DNA from: Conexibacter arvalis
Lineage (GTDB): Bacteria > Actinomycetota > Thermoleophilia > Solirubrobacterales > Solirubrobacteraceae
Reading direction: 5' to 3'
DNA length: 64,000 nucleotides
NCBI RefSeq assembly: GCF_014199525.1
Contig: NZ_JACHNU010000001.1
Coordinates: forward strand, 970,182 to 1,034,181
Under the pieces are notes generated by a model. It saw only the letters and a program-made list of their open reading frames with translations. It searched no databases and was not told where the DNA came from. This document shows positions 50,904 through 58,724 of this stretch, one piece after another (the first letter of the stretch is position 1; every line of letters begins with the position of its first letter). Made by a program: the position numbers and the translations under genes.

Positions 50904-51809
50904 GTGGAGGTGGTCTCATCGCAGGCGTCGCCGGCCGCGGCCGGCGGAGCGCCGTGGCGCCCGTCGCGGCCCGCCGGCATCGCGTTCGCGTTCACCGACG
51001 TCCTGTTCGTCGGGACCTCCTTCATCGCGTTCGCCGCGGTCGGCGGCTACCCGACCGCGACCGGGCAGGCGCTGCGCTACGCGCTGGTCGCCGCGGTCCT
51101 GCTGATGACGCTGCCGTCCGCGCGGCGCCGGCTGCCGTCGCGCCGCGACATGGTCGCGATGCTCGTGCTGTCGGCTGGCGGAGTCGTCGGCTCCAACGTC
51201 CTGACGGTCGCCGCGGTGCGCGAGATCGGGCCGGCGTCGACCGGGATGATCGTGGGCTGTCTGCCGGTGGCGCTCGCGCTGCTGGCGCCGCTGGCCGAGC
51301 GGCGCCGGCCGGCGCGGCGGAGCCTCGTCGCGGCGGTGCTCGTGTCGCTCGGCGTCGCGGTGCTCTCCGGCGGCGGCGCGCTGTCGCCGTTGGGCGCCGC
51401 GGAGGCGATCGGCGGCCTGCTGCTGCAGGCCGGCTTCATGGTCGCGATCGGCGGGTTCCTCGCGCGGCTCGGGGCGCATCGGGTCGCCGCGTGGACCTGC
51501 CTCGCGGCGGCGGGCGTCTCCGGTGGCGCGGCGCTGCTGCTCGACCCGTCCTTCGCCGCTCCGCGGGTCGGCGAGGCGGTCGCGATCGTCTATCTCGGGC
51601 TGTTCGTGACCGCGGCGGCGTTCCTCTGCTGGAGCTTCGCGGTGCTCACGCTCGGCGCAGAGCGGATGGGGCTGTTCGTCGGCGGCGTGCCGATGCTCGC
51701 GCTGGTCAGCGCGGTCGTGCTCGGGCACGACGCGCTGACGGTCAGCGCGACGCTGGGCTGCGCGGCGATCGTCGCCGGCGTGGTGTTCGGGTTGGGCGGC
51801 GAGCGATAG
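50904..51809 (+). CDS. DMT-superfamily (EamA) transporter
   Basis: About 301 residues and ten hydrophobic helices in two five-helix halves: IAFAFTDVLFVGTSFIAF, GMIVGCLPVALALLAPL, AEAIGGLLLQAGFMVAIGG and AFLCWSFAVLTLGAERMGLF. EamA proteins usually export amino acids or other metabolites. GTG 50904 follows a -10-like TACAGT by 6 nt; an upstream TTG at 50880 is less likely. It may relieve build-up of intermediates in the neighbouring pathway. Confidence 0.85.
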   Translation: MEVVSSQASPAAAGGAPWRPSRPAGIAFAFTDVLFVGTSFIAFAAVGGYPTATGQALRYALVAAVLLMTLPSARRRLPSRRDMVAMLVLSAGGVVGSNVLTVAAVREIGPASTGMIVGCLPVALALLAPLAERRRPARRSLVAAVLVSLGVAVLSGGGALSPLGAAEAIGGLLLQAGFMVAIGGFLARLGAHRVAAWTCLAAAGVSGGAALLLDPSFAAPRVGEAVAIVYLGLFVTAAAFLCWSFAVLTLGAERMGLFVGGVPMLALVSAVVLGHDALTVSATLGCAAIVAGVVFGLGGER

Positions 51810-51824
51810 ACGGCGTGGAGGCGG

Positions 51825-51854
51825 TCTTCAACTCAGTTGCAATCGAGTTGAAGA
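51825..51854. promoter_or_regulatory. Inverted repeat with TCTTCAACTC arms
   Basis: Ten-base arms TCTTCAACTC and GAGTTGAAGA around a 10-base loop, about 60 nt before the DapA-type gene. TACACT follows 6 nt later, as after the 46943 site. Operator candidate for the eight-gene run starting at 51916. Confidence 0.5.
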
Positions 51855-51915
51855 GTCTCTACACTCAGCCTTAAGAGAGGCCGTGCCGTCCTGGTCATGG
51901 CGTGAAAGGAGCTAC

Positions 51916-52839
51916 GTGGCTGAGACTGTGGGAGTGATGCCCCCGTGCGTCACCATCTTCGACGAGGGCGGGGCCGTCGACGAGGCGCGCACGAAGGAAC
52001 ACGTCGACTGGTTGCTCGACGCCGGCGTCCACGCGCTGCTGGCACTGGGCACCTGCGGCGAGTTCTTCTCGTTCGAGACCGATGAGCGCGAGCGGCTGGC
52101 GGCGAAGTTCGTCGAGTGGGTCGACGGCCGCGTGCCGCTCTACATCGGCGTGATGGACACGTCGACCGACAAGGCGGTCCGGCTGGCGAAGGCCGCGGAG
52201 GCGGCGGGCGCGACTGGCGTCATGAGCGTCGCCCCGTACTACTCCAGCCCGCCGCGTCGGGAGGTCATGCAGTACTTCCGCGACATCGCCGCGGCGGTCG
52301 ACATCCCGTTCATCGTGTACAACAACCCGCCCGCGTCGGGCGTCTCGCTGGAGACCGCCGACCTCGCAGAGCTGGCCAACGACGGCACCGCGAAGATCGT
52401 CAAGGAGTCGCACGGCGATCCCGCGCGGATCCACGACCTCAAGCTGACCGTTCCCGCCGACGTGCCGGTCCTCTACGGCGAGGACTACGGCGCCTTCGAG
52501 GCGATCTGCGGCGGCGCCGACGGCTGGGTCGCCGGCGTCAGCAACTTCATGCCGCACGAGGCGGTCAAGCTGTGGAACCTCGCCCGGAGCGGCGACCTCG
52601 AGGCGGCGCGCGAGCAGTGGTACCGGATCCTGCCGCTCGTGAACATGACCTCGATCAAGCCGATGTTCGGGCGCCCCGACGAGCGCCCCGACTTCATCCA
52701 GATCTTCAAGGCCGGCCTCGACCGGATCGGGCGCACCGGGGGCCCCTGCCGTCGCCCGCTGCTCCCGCTGCCGCCGGAGGACGTCCACTACCTGCACAGA
52801 CTGATGGACGAGATCGGGCTGACCCCCGTCGCGGCCTGA
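51916..52839 (+). CDS. DapA-family aldolase/lyase
   Basis: A 307-residue TIM-barrel enzyme of the dihydrodipicolinate synthase/N-acetylneuraminate lyase family. The Schiff-base lysine is in AKIVKESHGD and the catalytic tyrosine in FIVYNNPPAS; GTCGEFFSFETDER replaces the usual GTTGE glycine-rich turn. Substrate class (pyruvate aldol addition or cleavage, or decarboxylative keto-acid breakdown) cannot be fixed. GTG 51916 was chosen for the AAAGGAG site; the upstream frame has no ribosome site. It is the first gene of the central operon of the island. Confidence 0.87.
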   Translation: MAETVGVMPPCVTIFDEGGAVDEARTKEHVDWLLDAGVHALLALGTCGEFFSFETDERERLAAKFVEWVDGRVPLYIGVMDTSTDKAVRLAKAAEAAGATGVMSVAPYYSSPPRREVMQYFRDIAAAVDIPFIVYNNPPASGVSLETADLAELANDGTAKIVKESHGDPARIHDLKLTVPADVPVLYGEDYGAFEAICGGADGWVAGVSNFMPHEAVKLWNLARSGDLEAAREQWYRILPLVNMTSIKPMFGRPDERPDFIQIFKAGLDRIGRTGGPCRRPLLPLPPEDVHYLHRLMDEIGLTPVAA

Positions 52840-52876
52840 CGCCCGGCGAACCGACGACGAAGGAGAGCACCCACCG

Positions 52877-53812
52877 ATGATCGACATCAGAGGCGCATTC
52901 GACTGCCACGTCCACACCGCGCCGTCGCTGTTCGAGCGGCCGTGGACCGCGTTCGAGACGGCCGAGGCCGCGCTCAGACAGGGGATGAAGGGCTTCGTCC
53001 TCAAGCATCACTTCCAGCCCTCGGTCGCCCAGGCGAGCGACGTGCAGAAGGCCTACCCGGAGCTGACGGTCGTCGGCGGCGTCGTGCTGAACCGCTACAC
53101 CGGCGGCCTCAACCCGTACGCGGTCGAGTCGGCGATCAAGATGGGCGGCCGCGTCGTGTGGTTCCCGACGGTCGACGCGAAGAACCACTTCGACTACTTC
53201 GGCACCGCGAGCAGCTACGACGTCAGCGATGCCGGCGACGGCGGCCCGCAGCTGATCGGCGGCAACAAGGGCTTCGAGCGCCTCACGAGCGGCCCGGGCA
53301 TCACCGCGCTGGGCGAGGACGGCGAGCTGCTGCCCGAGGCCAGAGAGATCGTCGACATCTGCGTCCGACACGACGTCGTGCTCGGCACCGCCCACCTCGG
53401 CCGCGAGGAGACCTTTGCCGTCTTCCGCTACGCGGCCTCGAGAAGAGCGAGACGGCTGCTGCTCGGCCATGCGCTGTGGAAGCCGCTCAACCTCTCGCTG
53501 GAGGAGCTGATCGAGATCGCCGACCTGGGCGTGACGATCGAGTTCGCGGCATCGATCTCGCTGCCGATCCCGTGCCACGCGTCGCCGGGGCTGGTCGTCG
53601 AGACGATCAAGGCGATCGGGCCGGAGCGCTGCATTCTCTCCTCCGACGCGGGCGCGGCGGTCTTCCCGATCGTCCCGGAGGCTCTGCGCAGCTACACCCA
53701 GTGCCTCGTCGACACCGGGCTGGACGAGGACGACGCCCACCGGATGCTCGCCGTCAACCCGGTGAGACTGGTGCTCGAGGGCGCACCCACGCCGCAGGGG
53801 AGCAACGGTTGA
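52877..53812 (+). CDS. DUF6282-family amidohydrolase-like protein
   Basis: A 311-residue protein. AFDCHVHTAPSLFERPW resembles the HxH metal site of amidohydrolase-fold enzymes; FVLKHHFQPS, LGTAHLGREET, LLLGHALWKPLN and CILSSDAGAA supply further His/Asp ligands in amidohydrolase order. It probably opens a cyclic amide or hydrolyses an ester. Members of this family are uncharacterised as far as I know. Its stop overlaps the next TTG start; the ribosome site AAGGAGAG precedes ATG 52877. Confidence 0.8.
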   Translation: MIDIRGAFDCHVHTAPSLFERPWTAFETAEAALRQGMKGFVLKHHFQPSVAQASDVQKAYPELTVVGGVVLNRYTGGLNPYAVESAIKMGGRVVWFPTVDAKNHFDYFGTASSYDVSDAGDGGPQLIGGNKGFERLTSGPGITALGEDGELLPEAREIVDICVRHDVVLGTAHLGREETFAVFRYAASRRARRLLLGHALWKPLNLSLEELIEIADLGVTIEFAASISLPIPCHASPGLVVETIKAIGPERCILSSDAGAAVFPIVPEALRSYTQCLVDTGLDEDDAHRMLAVNPVRLVLEGAPTPQGSNG

Positions 53813-54861
53813 CGCCAGCGATCCGCACCGTGCACTGGGGGACCGGGGCGATGGGCAGCCACGCGCTGCGCATCGCCGCGCGGACCCCGGGGCTCGCGGT
53901 CGCCGGCGTCGTCTCGCAGCGTTCGGCCGCCCATGCCGCGGCGACGCTCGCGCGTGAGGCGCCGGGCGCCGCCGGCGCCGTCGCCGGCGACGACCTCGCC
54001 GGGGTCGTCGCCCGCTGCGGCGGCGCGGACGTCGTGCTGCTCGCCACCCACGGCCATCTCGTCGACCTCGAGGCCCAGCTGACGGCCGCCTTCGAGCTCG
54101 GCCTGCGGGTCGTCTGCATCGGCGAGGACGCGATCTACCCCGCGGCCGTCGACGCCGAGCTGGCCCGCCGCCTCGAGCGGCTCGCGCAGCGGCGCGGGGT
54201 GGCGATGGTCGGCACCGGCGCCAACCCCGGCTACGTCATGGACTGGCTGCCGATGGTGCTCACCGCCGCGACCGCCGGCTGGACGAGCATCCGCGTGCGG
54301 CGGGCGAGCAGCCTCGCCCCGTTCGGCGAGACGGTGCTGCGCAGCATGGGCGTCGGCCTCTCGCCCGAGCAGTTCGGGGCTGCCGCGGCCCGCGGCGAGA
54401 TCGACGGCCACGTCGGCTACGGCGCCTCGGTCGCCTTCCTCGCCGCCGGCCTCGGCGTGCCGCTGGAGATCGTCGACGACGTCTGCGAGCCGATCGTGCG
54501 CGAACGCCCGACCGAGCTCGACGGCCACTCCCATCCCGGCGGCGTGGTCGTCGGGGTCGACCAGCGCTGCCGCGCCGTCGCGCCGACGGGGCAGACCGTG
54601 ACGCTCGAGCACCCGCAGCGGCTCGGCCGGCTCGAGGGCGAGGAGCCGCTGCACGACCTGATCGAGATCGACGGCGGCGAACTGCTGCGCGCGCGGATCA
54701 GCCCCGCGCTCGACGGCGGCATCGCGACCGTCGCGCTGATGATCAACCTGATCCCGGCGCTGGTGAACGCCGAGCCGGGAATCCACACCATCGCCAGCCT
54801 GCCGCTCACGCCGTTCCACGCCCCCGCGGCGCAGGGACGGGTCGCGGCAGCCAACGTCTGA
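53809..54861 (+). CDS. Ord-like (2,4-diaminopentanoate dehydrogenase family) dehydrogenase
   Basis: A 350-residue NAD(P)-dependent dehydrogenase. The Rossmann turn is VHWGTGAMGSHALRIAA; GTGANPGYVMDWLPMVLTAA and the C-terminal MINLIPALVNAEPGIHTIASLPL segments match the family of the ornithine-degradation enzyme Ord, which acts on a 2,4-diamino acid. TTG 53809 overlaps the preceding stop (TTGA). It likely oxidises or reductively aminates a diamino- or amino-keto acid. The next gene is a shorter relative. Confidence 0.8.
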   Translation: MTPAIRTVHWGTGAMGSHALRIAARTPGLAVAGVVSQRSAAHAAATLAREAPGAAGAVAGDDLAGVVARCGGADVVLLATHGHLVDLEAQLTAAFELGLRVVCIGEDAIYPAAVDAELARRLERLAQRRGVAMVGTGANPGYVMDWLPMVLTAATAGWTSIRVRRASSLAPFGETVLRSMGVGLSPEQFGAAAARGEIDGHVGYGASVAFLAAGLGVPLEIVDDVCEPIVRERPTELDGHSHPGGVVVGVDQRCRAVAPTGQTVTLEHPQRLGRLEGEEPLHDLIEIDGGELLRARISPALDGGIATVALMINLIPALVNAEPGIHTIASLPLTPFHAPAAQGRVAAANV

Positions 54862-54873
54862 GAGGTGACGCTC

Positions 54874-55623
54874 GTGCCTGCTGTGAGAAGTCGTCGTTCG
54901 GCCGAGGCGGTCGGGACGACGCGGGTCCTCTGCGCCGGGGACGAAGAGACGGGCCGGGCCCTCGCCGCCTCCGTCGCGCGGCACCCCGCGCTCGAGCTGG
55001 CGGCGGTCGTCTCCGCGCGGGATGCCGGCGCGATCGGCGCCGCGGTCGCCGACGCGCGGGCCGCTGTGGCGCTGCTGGCGCCGGCCTCGCCCGCGTCGGC
55101 CTCGGCGCTCGCCGGGGCGGTCGTCGCGGCCGGCGCCTCGGCGGTCGTGCTGCTGCCCGCTCCGGGCTGGCCGGAGGACGAGCTGACACGGCACAACGCC
55201 GCCGCGTCCGCGGCGGGATGCGCGCTCCTGCTGATCGAGGGCGAGGACGCCTTCGTGAGCGACATGCTCCCGGCCGTGCTGGCGATGGCGTGCGTCTCGG
55301 TCGACCGCATCGACGTCAGCCTGCCGGCCGCGGGGCGGCCGGCCCCGGCCGGACCGGGCCCGATGCTCCGCGCGCTGCTGGGCGGCGAGACTGCGCGAGC
55401 GCGCTTCGTGACGGCGGAGAGCGCGCCGCCGAGCGCGCGGATATCGATCGTCGGCGACGGCGACATCGAGTTCACGATGGAGGGCGAGGCGATCCGCGAC
55501 GGTGGTCGCGCCGGGCTGATGGTCAACGCGATCCCCGCGCTGCTGGAGGCCAGACCGGGCGTCCACCGCCTGGTGGAGCTGCCGCTCCCGCACGCGTGGT
55601 CTTCCGCGGGAGGTGCGGCGTGA
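54874..55623 (+). CDS. Short Ord-like paralog
   Basis: About 249 residues from GTG 54874 (AGGTGA site 3 nt upstream); GTG 54865 is an alternative. The N-terminus TTRVLCAGDEETGRALAASVA is a weak Rossmann start lacking a clean GxGxxG. The middle is shorter than in its neighbour, and the C-terminal MVNAIPALLEARPGVHRLVELPL repeats the same motif as the 53809 product. It may be a regulatory or structural partner, forming a heteromer with the full-length enzyme. Function unproven. Confidence 0.65.
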   Translation: MPAVRSRRSAEAVGTTRVLCAGDEETGRALAASVARHPALELAAVVSARDAGAIGAAVADARAAVALLAPASPASASALAGAVVAAGASAVVLLPAPGWPEDELTRHNAAASAAGCALLLIEGEDAFVSDMLPAVLAMACVSVDRIDVSLPAAGRPAPAGPGPMLRALLGGETARARFVTAESAPPSARISIVGDGDIEFTMEGEAIRDGGRAGLMVNAIPALLEARPGVHRLVELPLPHAWSSAGGAA

Positions 55624-56621
55624 GCTTCGACGTCGGCGTGCAGGTCTTCCCCGGACAGCCGCGGGACGCGGTCGCCGAGGCGATCGCCTACGAGCGACTG
55701 GGGATCTCGTCGGTGTGGATCGCCGACCACTTCCACGGCGCCGGCCGCGACACGAGCTGGATCGTCCCGGAGGTGTTCACGACGCTCGGCGCGGTCGCCG
55801 CCTCGACGGAGACGCTGCGGTTCGGCACCTGCGTCGTCTCGACGACGAAGCGCGATCCGGCGGTGCTCGCGCACGGAGCGCTGACGCTCTCCTCGCTCTC
55901 CGGCGGGCGCTTCGAGCTCGGCCTCGGGACCGGCTTCGGACCCGACCTGCACGCCTTCGGCATCCCGACCAGAGCAGCCGTCTCGCGACTGGAGGAGTCG
56001 CTGGAGGTCGTGCGCGGGCTGTTCGCGTCGAGCCCCGAGCGGCCGTTCGACCACGACGGCAGACGGTGGCAGCTCAGCGGCGCCTTCCTGAACCTGCCGG
56101 GCGCGGCCGCGCCGCCGGTGTCGCTGGCGGCGATCGGCCCCCGCATGCTCGAGCTCGCCGCGACGCGGGCCGACGGCTGGCTCCCGTTCGGGCTGACGCC
56201 TGACATCTACCGCGCCTTCCTCGACCGCATGGCGCCGCGCTCAGCCGCGTTCAGAGCGCGGCTGTGGGTGCCGACCTTCGTCGAGGAGCCGGGCGAGGAC
56301 CGCTCGGCGGAGGCTGAGGCGAGCGGCCGGCTCTATCTGTCGATGGCGCCGCAGGTGCTCGAGCACGCGCTCGGGGCGGAGGCCGGCGGGAGCGCCGGGA
56401 GCTCGCTGGCGTGGTCGCCGGAGCGCGGCAGGGAGATCGCGCGGGCGATCCCGCGCGAGCTGGCGCTCGCGGTCACCGTCCACGGCCCGCCGGAGCGCTG
56501 CGTCGAGCAGCTGCGCGCCTTCGAGGCCGCCGGCTGCGACGGCGTCGTGCTGCGGATCACCGATCCGACCCGGCGCCGCGGCGACGTCGAGCGCCTCGCG
56601 CAGGCGCTTCAGAGCGCCTGA
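55620..56621 (+). CDS. LLM-class flavin/F420-dependent oxidoreductase
   Basis: A 333-residue luciferase-like TIM barrel. ERLGISSVWIADHFHG, TTLGAVAASTETLRFGTCV, LSSLSGGRFELGLGTGFGPDLHAFG and SLEVVRGLF are typical of F420-dependent (MER, FGD-like) and FMN-dependent members; I cannot separate the two by eye. npdG at 46008 supports F420. GTG 55620 overlaps the preceding stop. The C-terminus contains ERCVEQLRAFEAAGCDGVVLR. It probably oxidises or reduces an intermediate of the pathway. Confidence 0.85.
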   Translation: MSFDVGVQVFPGQPRDAVAEAIAYERLGISSVWIADHFHGAGRDTSWIVPEVFTTLGAVAASTETLRFGTCVVSTTKRDPAVLAHGALTLSSLSGGRFELGLGTGFGPDLHAFGIPTRAAVSRLEESLEVVRGLFASSPERPFDHDGRRWQLSGAFLNLPGAAAPPVSLAAIGPRMLELAATRADGWLPFGLTPDIYRAFLDRMAPRSAAFRARLWVPTFVEEPGEDRSAEAEASGRLYLSMAPQVLEHALGAEAGGSAGSSLAWSPERGREIARAIPRELALAVTVHGPPERCVEQLRAFEAAGCDGVVLRITDPTRRRGDVERLAQALQSA

Positions 56622-56645
56622 ACGAAACGTCCAGATGATGCATTG

Positions 56646-56668
56646 CTATTGAAGAACCTCTTCAATAG
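56646..56668. promoter_or_regulatory. CTATTGAAGA-ACC-TCTTCAATAG operator candidate
   Basis: Perfect 10-base arms with a 3-base loop, about 84 nt before the ABC binding-protein gene. TAAAAC follows. The TTGAAG/CTTCAA hexamers recur in the sites at 51825 and, with one change, at 46943. Confidence 0.55.
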
Positions 56669-56751
56669 TGGTAAAACTACCTGTGGCCGGAGCGGACGAG
56701 CGGCGTCCGCCCGTCCGCGGTGGTCGAGGAGAGACCGGTGAAAGGTTGTGG

Positions 56752-57873
56752 ATGGAGACCATGTCCGAGATCGATCGAGGCAGCGGGTATTCAGGCCAGA
56801 CGCGGCGCGAGCTCCTTGTCAAGGGAGGCGGCGCGCTGTTCGGGCTCAGCACCGTCGGCGCGCTGCTGGGCGCCTGCGGCGGGAGCGGCGGCGAGAGCAG
56901 CGGCGCCGGCAGCAGGTTGAGCAGATTCATCCTCGCCGACTGGGGCGGCAACACGGCGAGAATCCGCCGTGACACGTGGGGGCGAGCCTTCACCGAGCGC
57001 ACGGGCCTGTCGGTCGCCAGCACGGCGCTCGACTACGGCAAGTTCCGGGCCCAGGTGGAGAGCGGCAACGTCAGCTGGAACTGGCTCGACGCCGAGGGCT
57101 GGTTCGCGCTCGGCAACGAGGACCTGTTCGAGGAGATCCCCTACGACACGCTCGGCATAACCGAGAGAGACGTCCTCCCGGTGCCCAACGCCTTCACGCC
57201 GAAGGCCGTGATGTCGTACCACAGCTGCTACGCGATCGGGCACAAGACCGACGGCGACCTCAAGCCGCCGGAGGACTGGGTCGAGTTCTTCGACACCAAG
57301 GCGGTGCCGGGCAAGCGGAGCCTCTTCAACTGGCCGTACGGCACCGTCGAGATCGCGCTGATCGCCGACGGCGTCCCCTACGACGAGCTCTATCCGCTCG
57401 ATCTCGACCGGGCGTTCAGAAAGATCGACTCGATCCGCGACGACGTCGTCTTCTACAACTCCGGCGCGGAATCCCAGCAGCTGCTCGTCAGCGGCTCGGT
57501 CGACTTCGTCCAGGCGTGGCACAACCGCATCGGCAGCGCCGCCAAGCTGGGCTCGCCGGTCGACCTGCGCTGGGGGCAGAACCTCCAGATCGTCACGCAC
57601 CACACGATCTCCAAGCACCAGAAGGACCCCGACGCCTGCGTCGAGTTCATCAGAACGGCGCTGTCGCCCGAGCCGCTGGCCGAGTACGCGAGAGCGTCGC
57701 TCAACGCGCCGCCGACGCAGGCGGCCTACGACCTGCTCGACGAGGAGACCAGACGCTGGATGTCGACCAATCCCGCGCATCTGGAGCTGTCGGTCGGCGT
57801 GATCGACGATCGCTGGTGGGGCGAGAACCTCGACCGGGTCTCGAGAGCGTGGACGGAGTGGATCGGGGCGTAG
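56752..57873 (+). CDS. Polyamine-type ABC transporter substrate-binding lipoprotein
   Basis: A 373-residue family 1 (PotD/PotF-like) binding protein. The signal has TRRELLVKGGGALFGLS, a twin-arginine motif, and lipobox LLGAC, so it is probably a Tat-exported lipoprotein. RFILADWGGNTARIRRDTW and GAESQQLLVSGSVDFVQAWHN match spermidine/putrescine and opine-type binding proteins; the ligand is likely a cationic amine or guanidino compound. ATG 56752 follows GAAAGG; ATG 56761 is an alternative. Eight of about 27 arginines are AGA codons. Confidence 0.85.
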   Translation: METMSEIDRGSGYSGQTRRELLVKGGGALFGLSTVGALLGACGGSGGESSGAGSRLSRFILADWGGNTARIRRDTWGRAFTERTGLSVASTALDYGKFRAQVESGNVSWNWLDAEGWFALGNEDLFEEIPYDTLGITERDVLPVPNAFTPKAVMSYHSCYAIGHKTDGDLKPPEDWVEFFDTKAVPGKRSLFNWPYGTVEIALIADGVPYDELYPLDLDRAFRKIDSIRDDVVFYNSGAESQQLLVSGSVDFVQAWHNRIGSAAKLGSPVDLRWGQNLQIVTHHTISKHQKDPDACVEFIRTALSPEPLAEYARASLNAPPTQAAYDLLDEETRRWMSTNPAHLELSVGVIDDRWWGENLDRVSRAWTEWIGA

Positions 57874-57896
57874 GCCCCGGCCCGGGACGACGACCG

Positions 57897-58724
57897 ATGC
57901 GACCGATGCTCCGCGTCGAGAAACTGCTGCTGCCGGCGCTGGGGCTCGTCGCCCTCGCCTTCGTCTATCCGGCGGCCGAGCTGCTCGGACGCTCGTTCAC
58001 CGAGCCGCCGGGAGGCTTCTCCCATTACCAGGACGTCTTCGGCAGCTCCTCGCTGATGACGATCGTCGGGCGCAGCGCGCTGACGGCGGCGTTGGTGATG
58101 GCGGTCTCGCTGCTGCTCGGCTTCCCGGTCGCGTGGCTCGCGGCCAACTCCTCGCCGCGCGTCGCGAAGCTGATCCTCGGCGTCGTCGCGGCGTCGCTGT
58201 TCGTCAGCGTCATCGTCCGCGGCTACTCCTGGCTGGCGATCCTCGACCGCAACGGCGTCCTCAACACCGTGCTCGGGGCGATCGGGCTGGAGAGCATGCA
58301 GCGGACGTTGGTCCACAACAGAGCCGGCGTCGTGATCGGCATGTCCCAGTACGGGATCCCATTCATGATCCTGCCGCTCTACGACGTGATGAGCCGCTTC
58401 GACAACCGCCTGCTGGCCGCGTCGGCCAACCTCGGCGCGCGGCAGTGGACGACCTTCTGGCGCGTCTACGTGCCGCTGATCCTCCCCGGGATCGGCGCGG
58501 GCTGCACGATCGTCTTCATCGCCACGCTCGGCTACTACGTGCTGCCGTCGATCCTCGGCGGGCCGGGCGACGTGATGATCGGCGAGCTGATCGCCGACAA
58601 GATCCAGACGACCGGCGACTGGGGCCAGGGGACGGCGCTGGCCAGCGTGCTGCTCGCCGTCGCGCTGCTGTTCTTCGTCGCCTTCTACCGCTTCAGCCTC
58701 CGCGGCAGGGAGGGGTCGTCGTGA
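57897..58724 (+). CDS. Polyamine-type ABC transporter permease (PotB-like)
   Basis: A 275-residue membrane protein with six predicted helices: LLLPALGLVALAFVYPAAELLGRSF, an EAA loop at ASANLGARQWTTFWRVYVPLILPGI, and TLGYYVLPSILGG. It forms the first half of the pore. ATG 57897 and ATG 57906 are both possible; the gap from the binding-protein stop is 23 nt. Confidence 0.9.
   Translation: MRPMLRVEKLLLPALGLVALAFVYPAAELLGRSFTEPPGGFSHYQDVFGSSSLMTIVGRSALTAALVMAVSLLLGFPVAWLAANSSPRVAKLILGVVAASLFVSVIVRGYSWLAILDRNGVLNTVLGAIGLESMQRTLVHNRAGVVIGMSQYGIPFMILPLYDVMSRFDNRLLAASANLGARQWTTFWRVYVPLILPGIGAGCTIVFIATLGYYVLPSILGGPGDVMIGELIADKIQTTGDWGQGTALASVLLAVALLFFVAFYRFSLRGREGSS

Noticed and set aside
53809-54861. 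Dihydrodipicolinate reductase (dapB) for lysine synthesis, paired with the DapA-type gene
   Set aside because: The protein is too long (350 residues) and its C-terminal motifs match the Ord family; the context is catabolic rather than lysine biosynthesis.
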